64,000 bases of DNA from Curtobacterium sp. MCBA15_008 (GTDB taxonomy: Bacteria > Actinomycetota > Actinomycetes > Actinomycetales > Microbacteriaceae): the NCBI RefSeq assembly GCF_001865065.1, contig NZ_MJGN01000014.1, positions 20,718 through 84,717 on the forward strand. Direction: 5' to 3'. The notes beneath the pieces were generated by a model, which saw only the letters and a program-made list of their open reading frames with translations, did no database searches and was not told the DNA's origin. The stretch's first letter is position 1. Each line of letters opens with the position of its first letter. Below are positions 39,370 to 48,592 of this stretch, piece after piece. Both the position numbers and the translations under genes were made by a program.

Positions 39370-39421
39370 CCTGATCACCCCTGACGTCTCGATAACGGGA
39401 CCACAACAATTGCTGTCGTGC

Positions 39422-39455
39422 CTGTAATTACAGCGGTGTCATTCGCGAGAGTCAA
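39422..39455 (-). promoter_or_regulatory. whiB2 promoter: TTGACT - 17 bp - TGTAAT, with palindrome over the -10
   Basis: Minus strand: -35 TTGACT (39455-39450), 17-bp spacer, -10 TGTAAT (39432-39427). The 12-bp perfect palindrome CTGTAATTACAG at 39422-39433 covers the -10, and a second near-palindrome ACAACAATTGCTGT lies at 39402-39415 around the start point. The leader is about 45-50 nt. This is the best -35/-10 pair in the window. Confidence 0.7.
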
Positions 39456-39578
39456 GTCGCGGATCATAGAAGGTGCTGCCGGTTCCGGCGTGTCATGTCC
39501 CCCGTACGGGCGTGTCGCGCCCGGTCTGTCCGGGCTTCGGGGGACGCCGGACGGGCGACGTCCGCGGCATCCGGGGCG

Positions 39579-40541
39579 TCAACCGATGCGGCGGCGGGCC
39601 TCCCACGCGCTGGTGACCATCTCGTCGAGGGTGTGCCGCATCGCCCAGTCGAGGTCGCGCGCCGCAGCCTCGCCGGTGGCGACGATGCGCGCCGGGTCAC
39701 CGGGGCGGCGCGGGGCGACCTCGGGTTCGAAGGCGATGCCCGTGCCCGTCGCCATCGCGTCCATGATCTGCCGGACGCTGACGCCGTCGCCGCTGCCGAG
39801 GTTGTAGGCGCGGTCGAGGGTCTCCCCCGCCTCGAGCTTCTGCGCGGCCACGGCGTGCGAGCGCGCGAGGTCGGCGACGTGGATGTAGTCGCGCACGCAG
39901 GTGCCGTCCGGCGTGTCGTAGTCGTCGCCGTTGATCCGCGGGGTGCGGCCGGCCAGCAGCGCCTCGAACACGAGCGGGAAGAGGTTGTGCGGGCTGGCGT
40001 CGTACAGGTCCGGCTCCCCCGAGCCGACCACGTTGAAGTAGCGGAGCGACGTCGTGGTGAATCCGGCCGCCACCTCCATGTCGCGGAGCAACCACTCGCC
40101 GATGAGCTTCGACTCGCCGTACGGGGACTCGGGGGCCTTCGGGGTCTCCTCGACGACGGTCTCGACGTCCGGGGTGCCGTACACGGCGGCGCTCGACGAG
40201 AACACGGCCTTCGTGACCCCGTTCTCGGCCATCGCACGGAGCAGGGTCACCATGCCGGTGACGTTCTGCTCGTAGGTGTGCAGCGGCCGCTCGACCGAGA
40301 CCCCGGCGTACTTGAAGCCGGCGACGTGCACGACGCCGGTGACGTGGTGGTCGCGCAGGGTCCGCGCCACGAGGTCCCCGTCGAGGATCGCCCCCTCGAC
40401 GAACGGCACGTCCTCGGGCACGAACGCCCGGAACCCACTGGACAGGTCGTCCAGTGCGACGGTGTCGATGCCCGCCGCGCGCAGCGCTCGGACGACGTGG
40501 GATCCGATGTACCCGGCACCGCCGGTGACCAGCCAACTCAT
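39579..40541 (-). CDS. galE: UDP-glucose 4-epimerase
   Basis: A 320-aa short-chain dehydrogenase-type epimerase. The NAD-binding GGAGYIG is at residues 7-13, the catalytic Ser-Tyr-Lys set includes SSSAAVYG (115-122) and YGESK (Y141, K145), and RYFNVVGSG, NLFPLVFEALLAGR and NLGSGDGVSV complete the GalE pattern. It supplies UDP-galactose for surface glycans encoded downstream. Leaderless start: TAGCGT is 7 nt before ATG 40541. Confidence 0.95.
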   Translation of the reverse strand: MSWLVTGGAGYIGSHVVRALRAAGIDTVALDDLSSGFRAFVPEDVPFVEGAILDGDLVARTLRDHHVTGVVHVAGFKYAGVSVERPLHTYEQNVTGMVTLLRAMAENGVTKAVFSSSAAVYGTPDVETVVEETPKAPESPYGESKLIGEWLLRDMEVAAGFTTTSLRYFNVVGSGEPDLYDASPHNLFPLVFEALLAGRTPRINGDDYDTPDGTCVRDYIHVADLARSHAVAAQKLEAGETLDRAYNLGSGDGVSVRQIMDAMATGTGIAFEPEVAPRRPGDPARIVATGEAAARDLDWAMRHTLDEMVTSAWEARRRIG

Positions 40542-40548
40542 GCTGGCC

Positions 40549-40554
40549 ACGCTA
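40549..40554 (-). promoter_or_regulatory. Leaderless -10 hexamer TAGCGT (galE)
   Basis: Minus-strand TAGCGT, then 7 nt, then the galE ATG. Confidence 0.5.
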
Positions 40555-40595
40555 GCGGAACGGGATCGCCCAGCGCCTCGCCGCGGCGTGCGGCT

Positions 40596-41804
40596 TCACG
40601 CACCCGTTGCGATGAACACCGTCGACGTGATGCCGTCGGTCGCGTCGGCCTCGACCGTGACGTCGCCCTCGTCCGGCGTGATGAAGCAGGACTCGCCCTG
40701 GCGCAGGAGCGTCGCCGAGGTCGCACCGACCAGGGTGACCACCCCGGCGGTGCAGATCGCGATGGACGGTCCGGTCAGCGGCGCGACGCCGCCCGAACCC
40801 AGACCGACCGGGCGACCGTCGCCGGTCACGCGCAGCAGGGCGAAGCCGACGCCCTCGGGCGCGAAGCGGTCGACCCCGGGTCCCACCGCCACCGGCTCGA
40901 GGACCGGCGCGGGGTAGGCGGTGAAGTCGAGGACGTGCAGGAGCTCCGCCACGTCGACGTGCTTCGGCGTGAGTCCGCCGCGGAGCACGTTGTCCGAGGG
41001 TGCCATCAGCTCGATGCCGAGGCCGTCGAGGTAGGCGTGGATGTTGCCGGCGGGCAGGTACATCGCCTCGCCCGCGGACAGGGTGACGCGGTGCATGAGG
41101 AGCGACACCACGACGCCGGGGTCACCGGGGTACGCCTCCGCGAGGTCACGGACGGTCGCGGTGTTCGGCGTCTGCGCGTCGTCCGGCAGCGCGGCGGCGA
41201 GGTCGCTCGCGGCCTGCACGACCGCCACGGCCGAGGCGTCGGCGGTCTCGAGCCAGCGCACGGTGTCCTCGAGCCCGTGCTGCAGGTGCACGTGCAGCGG
41301 CCCGAGGCGGCCGGTGCCGGCGTCGAGCAGGTCGACCTCGGCCAGGGTCTCCTCGACGGGACGGAAACCGCTCAGCGCCTCGAACCGCTCGCTCAGGGCG
41401 ACGACGAGCTCGGGCTTCGGGAACGGGTCCTTGTAGTTCCGCGCCGGATCGTCGATCGGGATGCCGGCGGCCTCCTCGCGCTCGAACCCCTCGCGCGCCT
41501 GCTCGGGCGTCGGGTGGGCCTGCAGCGACAGCGGGGCCGCGGCGGCGAGCACCTTGAGGAGGAAGGGCAGACCGGTCCGGTCGGCGCCGAGGGCGGTCTC
41601 CGGCTCGGCGGCGACCCAGTCGAGGAGCGTGTCGGCACCGCCCACCATCGCGGGGTTCACGACGACGCTCGGGCTGCCCGGGTGCGCACCGAGCCAGAGC
41701 TCGGCCTGCGGGGCGCCGGTGACGGTGCGGCCGAGGAGCTCGGGGATCGCGGTGACGGAGCCCCAGGCGTAGTCGCGGGGCGTGTTCGTGATGCCGAGGA
41801 ACAT
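40596..41804 (-). CDS. manA: Mannose-6-phosphate isomerase, class I
   Basis: A 402-aa zinc enzyme interconverting fructose-6-phosphate and mannose-6-phosphate. Zinc ligands are visible: Gln95 and His97 in SLQAHPT, Glu132 in FPKPEL, and the His in GNIHAYLDG; the start NTPRDYAWGS is typical. Feeds GDP-mannose/polyprenol-mannose synthesis used by the mannosyltransferase at 50.6 kb. The neighbouring manB usually seen in this region is not in the window. Leaderless (TAGGCT six bases before ATG). Confidence 0.96.
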   Translation of the reverse strand: MFLGITNTPRDYAWGSVTAIPELLGRTVTGAPQAELWLGAHPGSPSVVVNPAMVGGADTLLDWVAAEPETALGADRTGLPFLLKVLAAAAPLSLQAHPTPEQAREGFEREEAAGIPIDDPARNYKDPFPKPELVVALSERFEALSGFRPVEETLAEVDLLDAGTGRLGPLHVHLQHGLEDTVRWLETADASAVAVVQAASDLAAALPDDAQTPNTATVRDLAEAYPGDPGVVVSLLMHRVTLSAGEAMYLPAGNIHAYLDGLGIELMAPSDNVLRGGLTPKHVDVAELLHVLDFTAYPAPVLEPVAVGPGVDRFAPEGVGFALLRVTGDGRPVGLGSGGVAPLTGPSIAICTAGVVTLVGATSATLLRQGESCFITPDEGDVTVEADATDGITSTVFIATGA

Positions 41805-41810
41805 GGGCCG

Positions 41811-41816
41811 AGCCTA
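41811..41816 (-). promoter_or_regulatory. Leaderless -10 hexamer TAGGCT (manA)
   Basis: Minus-strand TAGGCT, six bases, manA ATG at 41804. It is divergent from the acyltransferase promoter 65 bp away. Confidence 0.5.
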
Positions 41817-41880
41817 CCGGCGCTGCCGTCCGCGTCCGAGTCGCGCCCGCCGACACCCGCGTCGGACCGAGCCCCGACAC

Positions 41881-41886
41881 TAGAAT
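41881..41886 (+). promoter_or_regulatory. Leaderless -10 hexamer TAGAAT
   Basis: TAGAAT, 7 nt, ATG at 41894; close to consensus TATAAT. Confidence 0.55.
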
Positions 41887-41893
41887 CGCCGCG

Positions 41894-44026
41894 ATGGCTG
41901 CAAGCACGGTGGAGTCGCCCACCAGACGATCCCTCCGCTCTGCATCCCCCCGGTCGTCGGACCCGACCCGGTGGGACATCCAGGGGCTCCGGGCCTTCGC
42001 GGTGCTCTCGGTCGTCCTCTACCACCTGTGGCCGCACCGGCTGCCGGGCGGCTTCGTCGGCGTGGACGTCTTCTTCGTCATCTCCGGGTTCCTCATCACC
42101 GGCCACCTGCTCCGCGAGGTCGCCGCCAAGGGCCGGATCGGACTCGCCGGCTTCTGGTCGCGACGGGCGAAACGACTGCTGCCGGGGGCGTTCCTCACGA
42201 TCCTGGCGACCGGCACGGCCGTGCTCGTCTGGGTGCCGAACGCGCTCTGGGGGCAGTACGGGCGCGAGCTCATCGCGTCGACCGTCTACGTGCAGAACTG
42301 GCAGCTGGCCGCCGACTCCGTCGACTACCTGGCGCAGGGCAACCAGCCCTCGCCGTTCCAGCACTTCTGGTCGCTGTCGGTCGAAGAGCAGTTCTACATC
42401 GCCCTCCCGCTCGTCCTGCTCGCAGCGCTCTGGGCCGCGCGGCGCGCCCGGCGGACCGGTGCGTCCCCCGTCGCCGTCGCGCAGGTGGTGCTCGGCGCCG
42501 TGGTCGTGCTCTCCCTCGCCTGGAGCATCGTGCAGACCACGACCGCGCCGGGCGTCGCCTACTTCTCGACGGCGACCCGGGCGTGGGAGTTCGCGCTCGG
42601 CGGGCTCGCCGCGACGATCCCGCTGACGGCGCCACGCACCACGCCAGCCCGGACGGTGCGGGTCGTCGGTGCCTGGCTCGGGGTCGCCGGGCTGCTCGCC
42701 TCGCTCGTCGTGATCACGGGCAGCACGCCGTTCCCGGGCATCGCGGCGGCCCTGCCGGTCGTCTCCGCCGGGCTCGTCGTGCTGTTCGGGGCGCACTCCG
42801 GTCTGCAGCGGATCGGACGGATCGCGCCGATCGGGTTCCTCGGTCGGATCTCCTACGCGGTGTACCTCTGGCACTGGCCGGCCGTCGTCATCCTGCCGAT
42901 CGCGCTCCGGCACGAACTGACGATCAAGGACAAGGTCGCAATCCTCGTCGGCGCGGTGGTCATCGCCTCGGTCACCACGCTGTTCATCGAGGAGCCGCTC
43001 CGCTTCTCCGGGTGGGTGAAGGCGCTCAAGCCGCGACGCGTCGCCCTCTACGGCGCAATGAGCACCCTCGTCGTCATCGCGCTCGGGGCCGCGTCGCTGA
43101 CGGCGCTGCACGTCCAGCAGGTGCAGGCGGCCGAGTTCGCCGCGAAGCTCAGCAGCGGCGACGTCCGGTGCTTCGGTGCCGCGGCTCGGATCGCGTCGGC
43201 CGATCCGTGCGTCAACCCGGCGCTCGCGGACGTCCGGGTCCCCGCCGCCGCGAACGCCGTGGACGACGACGCGAACCGGGACGCCTGCTGGTCGAGCACC
43301 TCGAGCGCCTTCAACGTCTGCTCGCTCGGTCCGAGGACCGGGTACACGGAGCACCTCATCGCGATCGGGGACTCGCACAACAACGTCCTGGTGGACGCCT
43401 ACGAGCGCATCGCTAAGGAGCGGAACTGGCGGATCGACGTCGCCGGGCACCAGAGCTGCTACCTGACGACCGCCCACCAGCCGGCGAGCACCGACCAGCA
43501 GCGGGTCTGGTGCGAGGACTGGAAGCGGGAGGCGATGACCTACCTCCGCACGCACCCGGACCTCGACGGGGTGATCGCCACGCACTCGACCGGCAACATG
43601 CCCGTGCAGCCCGGACCCGGGCAGACTGCGGACGACGCGGTCGTCGACGGCCTGGTGCAGGCCTGGGGCGCCGCCGCTGACGCGGGCATCCCCGTGCTGG
43701 CGCTCCGCGACAACCCGACCGCACGCCCCGACGTCGTCGCCTGCGTGGCGCAGATGACCGGCCCGACCACCGCGGACTGCGACTCCAGCCGCTCGGTCGG
43801 CCTCGGCCTGTTCGACGGTTCGGCCGAGGCGGTCGCGCGGATGCCGGGTGCGGCGCGCCTCCTCGACCTGACCGACTCGTACTGCACCGCGAGCCGCTGC
43901 CCCGCGGTGATCGGCGGGGTCCTCGTGCACCGGGACCGCACGCACCTGACGAACACCTTCGCGAAGACGCTCGCGCCGTACCTCGGCGACGAGATCGCCG
44001 GCGCGCTCCGGTCGTTCCGGAAGTAG
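41894..44026 (+). CDS. Acyltransferase-3 / SGNH fusion (OatA-like O-acetyltransferase)
   Basis: A 710-aa membrane protein. The N-terminal AT3 domain (about 10 helices, residues 27-390) has the conserved His44 in SVVLYHLWP, the FFVISGFLITG motif and SVEEQFYI. The C-terminal extracytoplasmic SGNH domain has block I GDSH (residues 492-495) and the catalytic D681-X-X-H684 in HRDRTHLTN. Such proteins O-acetylate peptidoglycan or exopolysaccharide outside the membrane. Adjacent O-antigen ligase-like genes suggest an exopolysaccharide target. Confidence 0.93.
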   Translation: MAASTVESPTRRSLRSASPRSSDPTRWDIQGLRAFAVLSVVLYHLWPHRLPGGFVGVDVFFVISGFLITGHLLREVAAKGRIGLAGFWSRRAKRLLPGAFLTILATGTAVLVWVPNALWGQYGRELIASTVYVQNWQLAADSVDYLAQGNQPSPFQHFWSLSVEEQFYIALPLVLLAALWAARRARRTGASPVAVAQVVLGAVVVLSLAWSIVQTTTAPGVAYFSTATRAWEFALGGLAATIPLTAPRTTPARTVRVVGAWLGVAGLLASLVVITGSTPFPGIAAALPVVSAGLVVLFGAHSGLQRIGRIAPIGFLGRISYAVYLWHWPAVVILPIALRHELTIKDKVAILVGAVVIASVTTLFIEEPLRFSGWVKALKPRRVALYGAMSTLVVIALGAASLTALHVQQVQAAEFAAKLSSGDVRCFGAAARIASADPCVNPALADVRVPAAANAVDDDANRDACWSSTSSAFNVCSLGPRTGYTEHLIAIGDSHNNVLVDAYERIAKERNWRIDVAGHQSCYLTTAHQPASTDQQRVWCEDWKREAMTYLRTHPDLDGVIATHSTGNMPVQPGPGQTADDAVVDGLVQAWGAAADAGIPVLALRDNPTARPDVVACVAQMTGPTTADCDSSRSVGLGLFDGSAEAVARMPGAARLLDLTDSYCTASRCPAVIGGVLVHRDRTHLTNTFAKTLAPYLGDEIAGALRSFRK

Positions 44027-44044
44027 CGTCCGTCGTTGAACACG

Positions 44045-44050
44045 TACCCT
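44045..44050 (+). promoter_or_regulatory. Leaderless -10 hexamer TACCCT
   Basis: TACCCT, six bases, GTG at 44057. This argues for GTG 44057 over the upstream TTG at 44036. Confidence 0.5.
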
Positions 44051-44056
44051 GGCTCC

Positions 44057-45436
44057 GTGACGAACACCTGGCCGATCTCGCGCGGCACCGTACCCGAGCG
44101 CGAGGCGTTCGCCTTCGGCGCCACGATGCTGTTCGTGCTCTTCGCCGGGGACGCCGTCCCCAACTCGCTGACCTGGGTGGGCGCCGGCATCCTCTGGGCG
44201 CTCGTCGCGGCCTGGGGTGTGACGATCCTCGTCCGGGCACGACCACCGATCACGCGGACGCCGCGGTCCCTCTGGTTCTTCCTGGCCTGGTGCCTGGTCT
44301 CCGTCGTCTGGTCGAACTGGCGGCAGGCGACGATCCCGAGCATCACGGTGCAGGTGATCTGCGCCGCGATGGCGTTCACGGTCGCCTCGACGCTGACCTG
44401 GCGCCGCATCCTCGACGCGCTCAGCCTCGCGTTCCGCTGGGTGCTCATGCTGTCGCTCGTGTTCGAGGCCGTCGTCGCCGTGGTCGTCCGGCACCCGATC
44501 GTGCCGATCTGGACCGACTACGGCGACCGGGACATCCCGGACGCCTTCTACTTCTCGCGTGCCGAGCTCTTCACCGGTGGTCGCATCCAGGGACTGCCGG
44601 GCAACGCGAACCTGCTGGCGATGGTCGCGCTGCTCGCCGCGATCGCCGTGGCGGTGCAGTTCGCCGAGGGGCGGATCAGCCGGAACCGGACGATCGGCTG
44701 GCTCGTCGTCGCCGGGGTCGTCCTCGCCCTGACGCGGTCGTCGACCGTCCTCGCGGCGACCCTCGTCGTCGCGGTCGCACTCGTCGTCGCCCTCTGGATC
44801 CGCCGCGTGCCGACCGAGCGGCGGACCCCGCGCTACCTCGTCGTCCTGGTCGGCGCAGTGGTCGTCGCGGTCGTGGGCTTCCTCGCTCGCGGGACGGTCT
44901 CGGAGCTGCTCGGCAAGGGCGCGGACGCGACCGGCCGCGGCGAGATCTGGGAGCGCGTGCTCGGGCTCGTCGACCAGCACCCCGTCATCGGATGGGGCTG
45001 GATCGGGTACTGGTGGCCGAGCATCCCGACCCTGGCGGACCTGGCGCACCGCAAGGGCGTGACCTACCTGCAGGCGCACGACGCGTACCTCGACGTGTGG
45101 ATGCAGACCGGGATCATCGGGCTCCTGCTGTTCGCGCTCTACGTCCTCACGACGCTGAACCGTTCGTGGTCGTCGGCGACCCGCATCGGCTACGACGCGT
45201 CCCTGGCGCCGCGGCCGTTCGACCCGGTGTCGCTCCTGCCGCTGCTGGTCGTCGTCGCGCTGCTCGTGCAGTCCGTCGCCGAGTCGCGCCTGCTGTACCA
45301 GGGGAACTGGGTGCTGTTCGCGCTCATCGCGATCAAGTCCCGCATCGTCCTGGTCGGCGACGAGCCGCTGTCCACGGGCGACGGGCCGCGCACGCCGCCC
45401 GCTCGCCGCGAGTTCCGCCAGGCCACCACGCGCTGA
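44057..45436 (+). CDS. O-antigen ligase/polymerase-like membrane protein
   Basis: A 459-aa protein with about 11-12 helices and the Wzy_C/O-antigen ligase signature GRGEIWERVLGLVDQHPVIG followed by GWGWIGYW and HDAYLDVWMQTG. RIQGLPGNANLLA in the middle is also typical. These enzymes polymerise or ligate glycan repeat units on the outer face of the membrane. Start chosen from the leaderless -10. A paralogous gene is at 47122. Confidence 0.9.
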   Translation: MTNTWPISRGTVPEREAFAFGATMLFVLFAGDAVPNSLTWVGAGILWALVAAWGVTILVRARPPITRTPRSLWFFLAWCLVSVVWSNWRQATIPSITVQVICAAMAFTVASTLTWRRILDALSLAFRWVLMLSLVFEAVVAVVVRHPIVPIWTDYGDRDIPDAFYFSRAELFTGGRIQGLPGNANLLAMVALLAAIAVAVQFAEGRISRNRTIGWLVVAGVVLALTRSSTVLAATLVVAVALVVALWIRRVPTERRTPRYLVVLVGAVVVAVVGFLARGTVSELLGKGADATGRGEIWERVLGLVDQHPVIGWGWIGYWWPSIPTLADLAHRKGVTYLQAHDAYLDVWMQTGIIGLLLFALYVLTTLNRSWSSATRIGYDASLAPRPFDPVSLLPLLVVVALLVQSVAESRLLYQGNWVLFALIAIKSRIVLVGDEPLSTGDGPRTPPARREFRQATTR

Positions 45437-45610
45437 CCCGCCCAGCGGTCCCCGGTCCCCGGTCCCCGAGTCTCGCGCTGAGCGACACTCCTCGGGGTCC
45501 GCACCGCGAGATCGGTCGCTCACCACGAGTCTCGGGCCAGCGCCAGCGCCCACGCGGGCCGGAGCACACGCCCGCCGGCGCGCACGCGGGACCAGCACCA
45601 GCCCCGCTCG
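45437..45610. repeat. Intergenic inverted and tandem repeats between convergent genes
   Basis: Three tandem GGTCCCC units at 45447-45467, then CCCCGAG (45464-45470) pairing with CTCGGGG (45491-45497), and a further pair of related blocks, CTGAGCGAC near 45478 and GTCGCTCA near 45514. No gene is seen. Probably a bidirectional termination region. Confidence 0.5.
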
Positions 45611-46999
45611 TCAGGGCCCGAGCAGCTTCACGCACGGCACCTGCGCCGTCCACGGCGCCTTCCGGACCTCGACCGTCCGCGCGGGGTCGCCCTCGCACGC
45701 CGCCACCGCCGCCGGGATCTGCGTCGCCCACACCGGCCCGTCGTTGCGCCGCGTCGGACCGGGCGCGACGTTGCCCACCGTCGCGACGACCACCACGGCG
45801 ACCACGCACCAGCCGGCGGCCGATGCGAGGAGGCGAGCCGCGCCTCCAGGCCGGTGCACGTCCACCCTGCCGGGGGCGGCGACGAGCACGCTCGCCGCGA
45901 CCACCGCGGCGGTGAGCACCAACAGGCCGGACGCGGCGGCGTAGCGCAGCGGCGGGACGGCCGCGAGCCCGACCACCGGATCCGCCCACGCCTGCGCCGC
46001 TCCGCCGTTGGCGAGGAGCGCCGCCCACCACACCGCTCCCGACGCCGCGGCGAACGCCACGATGATCCAGCGTGCACGCCGGTCACCGACCACGACGCCG
46101 GCGACCAGCACGGCGACGAGGAGGACGGCGGGGACCAGCACCACCGCCCAGCCGTGCGCGACGACGGTCCGGACCGCCACGCCCACGTCCGGGTTCCAGA
46201 GCGCCGCGAAGGGTTGCAGCACCCAGCCGGCGACCACGTCGGGGAAGGACGGCGACCCGGGCACCGAGGTCCGGCGATCGGTGAGCGCGGTGACCACCTG
46301 TGCGGCCCCTCCGGCGAGCGCGACGACCGTCACCGGGACGACTCGCGCCCGCGCCGCCCCACCTCGTCCCGGCGCGTCGGCAGCGCTTGGACGGACCGGG
46401 AACCACGCGAGCAGCAGGAGCGGCAGGAACAGCACCGTCAGCAGCTCGCTCAGCACCACGGACGCCGTCACGACCGCCACCGCACCGGAGTCCCACCAGG
46501 ACCGCGGGCGGTACGCGAAGAGCCACGGCGTCGCCGCGAGCGCGAACCAGTGCAGGTTGGCGGCGTTCCCGCTGATCTCGTACGGCGCGAGCGGCAGCAG
46601 GGCCGGGAGGAGGGCGAGCAGCACGCGGAACGGCCACGCCGGCACCACGTCGCGGGCGCAGACGAAGACCACGCCGGCGAGGACCCCGACGACGATGCAC
46701 GCCCCGCAGGACAGCACGAGCGCGTAGTCGGCGACGGGCAGCGCCCAGCCGAGGTCGACCAGCAGCCGCGGCAGGAGGTGCAGGTAGCCGGCTTACGGGT
46801 GCAGGAGCGAGTCGACGGGTCCGAGGGCGATCCGCTCGCGGAGGAAGATGCCGCCGTCCTCCGCCCAGACGGTCCCGCGCGCCACCGGGCCGAGCCGCCA
46901 CCACGCGATCACCACCGACGCGAGCCCGACGAGGACGGCTGCGCCGGCCGCGCCGAACGTCCGGATCCTGCCCGAGGCCGTGCGCGTGGTGCGCTCCAT
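45611..46999 (-). pseudogene. GT-C-like multi-spanning membrane protein gene interrupted by one in-frame TAA
   Basis: One continuous reading frame of 463 codons except for a TAA at 46795-46793. Codons 1-68 (from ATG 46999: MERTTRTASGRIRTFGAAGA..., one helix, then WAEDGGIFLRERIALGPVDSLLHP) and codons 70 onward (AGYLHLLPRLLVDLGWALPV then about 10 helices) are in the same frame and form one sensible protein. A T at 46793 where G would give TAC (Tyr) fully explains the break: LLHP-Y-AGYLHLLPR. The early acidic EDG motif in the first loop resembles GT-C glycosyltransferases. No family is certain. It could be a true nonsense mutation, a recent inactivation, or a sequencing error; reinitiation at GTG/ATG near 46717 would give a protein lacking the motif. 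Confidence 0.8.
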
Positions 47000-47121
47000 G
47001 GTGACCCGACGGTAGTCGACATATGCCGTATCTGCAATATCGACGCACCGCTATCTACGGAACCGTCCCCAGGATGGGTCGCGATGGTCCCGCACCGAGG
47101 TCCGTACGCCAAGATGGACGG

Positions 47122-48423
47122 GTGACGGACGGACGGCTGACGAAGCGCATGCTCGCCAGGCGCTACCTCTCCGCCTGGATCGGGTTCTCCGCCGGCGGGC
47201 GGTTCAGTCAGGCACTCGCCACCGTCATCGTGCTGTTCGCCTTCGGCCAGCCCACCGTCGCCGCGCTCGTCGGTCGCGCCGGGGTGTGGGCCGTGCTCGT
47301 CACCCTCTTCGTCCTGGCCGGCCTGAGCCTGCTCGGCCAGCGCTACCGGATCGAGTGGCACGGGGTCCTCCCCCTGTCCCTCATGGCGTTCGTCGGGTAC
47401 TGCGCGCTGAGCGTCCTGTGGAGCGAGTACTCCTGGGTGGCGCTCCGCGGACTCGTCGGCACGGTCTGCTTCATCGGGCTCGGGCTCTACCTCGCGCTCG
47501 GACGCGACCTGGTGCAGGTGATCCGCGCCTCCGGCGACGCGTTCCGGATCCTGCTCGTCACCGCGCTCGGCCTCGAGGTCCTGTCCGGCCTCATCCTGGA
47601 CACACCGATCCCGGCGTTCGGCATCCAGGGGAACATCGCGTACGGCGGTCCCATCCAGGGCATCGGCGGCACCCGCAACTTCATGGGCTTCATCGCCGCG
47701 ATGGCGCTCGTCACCTTCGTGGTGGAGTTCCTCACCCGCTCGGTGACGATGTGGCGCGCCATCGGCTCGACGGCCTTGGCCGTCATCGCGCTGATGCTCG
47801 TGCAGTCCCCCATCACCGGACTGGCGATGATCGCCCTCGCGATCACCGCGCTGGCGCTGTGGTCACTCCGGCACGCGCGTCCCACGACGCGGCCCGTCGT
47901 GAACGGTGTGCTCGGCGGGGCCGTGCTCCTGATGATCGTCGTCGGTGTGATCGGCCGGCACCGGGTGCTCGCCGAGATCGGTGCGGCCGGCGGCACCGCC
48001 ACCCGGCTCGACCTCTGGTCGCAGATCCGAGTCTTCGTCGCGCAGTTCCCGATCCAGGGCTGGGGGTGGGTCGGTACCTGGCCGCACGAGCCCGTCGTGC
48101 CCTACGTCACCTTCATCGACCCCGATGGTCGGCCCTTCACGTCCGGCCTCAACGCGTTCGTGGACGCCTGGCTGCAGATCGGGCTCGCCGGCACGATCCT
48201 CCTCGGGGTCACCGCGCTCCTCGCGTTCGCCCGGGCCTGGGTCACCGCGACGACGTTCCCCGGGGTCGCCTACGTGTGGCCGGCCGCCGTCCTGGTGCTC
48301 CTCGGCGTCACGAGCACCGCGGAGAGCTACCTGCTGCACGGCGCCGGGTTGATGGTCTTCGTGGCCGTGCTCGTCATCGCCGCCCGACGTCGGTCGTGGC
48401 GACGGCACCTGCCACGCACCTGA
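47122..48423 (+). CDS. Second O-antigen ligase/polymerase-like membrane protein
   Basis: A 433-aa protein with about 11 helices; GTATRLDLWSQIRVFVAQFP followed by QGWGWVGTWP and LNAFVDAWLQIG is the ligase signature, and GIGGTRNFMGFIAAMAL parallels the GLPGNANLLAMVALL of the first copy. GTG 47122 follows AAGAT six bases upstream; the frame is open to 47023 but that stretch covers the divergent promoter region. Located beyond the broken membrane gene. Confidence 0.87.
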   Translation: MTDGRLTKRMLARRYLSAWIGFSAGGRFSQALATVIVLFAFGQPTVAALVGRAGVWAVLVTLFVLAGLSLLGQRYRIEWHGVLPLSLMAFVGYCALSVLWSEYSWVALRGLVGTVCFIGLGLYLALGRDLVQVIRASGDAFRILLVTALGLEVLSGLILDTPIPAFGIQGNIAYGGPIQGIGGTRNFMGFIAAMALVTFVVEFLTRSVTMWRAIGSTALAVIALMLVQSPITGLAMIALAITALALWSLRHARPTTRPVVNGVLGGAVLLMIVVGVIGRHRVLAEIGAAGGTATRLDLWSQIRVFVAQFPIQGWGWVGTWPHEPVVPYVTFIDPDGRPFTSGLNAFVDAWLQIGLAGTILLGVTALLAFARAWVTATTFPGVAYVWPAAVLVLLGVTSTAESYLLHGAGLMVFVAVLVIAARRRSWRRHLPRT

Positions 48424-48541
48424 CCCGGCCTGGAGGCGCGGCGCACCCCCGCCACGCCCGCCACCACCCGACGGATCACCGCCGACGTGTGTCCGCGGAC
48501 GTACATCCGCTCAGGTTCCGTCCGGCGTCGTCGGCTCCCCC

Positions 48542-48547
48542 TAGACT
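48542..48547 (+). promoter_or_regulatory. Candidate -10 TAGACT for the secreted repeat protein gene
   Basis: TAGACT about 45 nt before the ATG at 48593, leaving a leader that contains AAGGA six bases before the start. The upstream stretch holds the palindrome GTCCGCGGAC at 48490-48499. Confidence 0.4.
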
Positions 48548-48592
48548 GCCAGCGGTCGTCAGGGGGACGGCCCACGCACGAGAAGGACCTCC

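Noticed and set aside
36184..39384. 1066-codon open frame on the plus strand
   Set aside because: It is antisense to the large glycosyltransferase, is dominated by Arg/Gly/Asp/Glu, and has no domain. High GC removes stops from the opposite strand; the minus-strand gene has clear GT2 motifs and helices.
41657..45598. 1313-codon open frame on the minus strand
   Set aside because: It is antisense to the acyltransferase and O-antigen ligase genes and has an Arg/Asp/Gly-rich composition typical of shadow frames.
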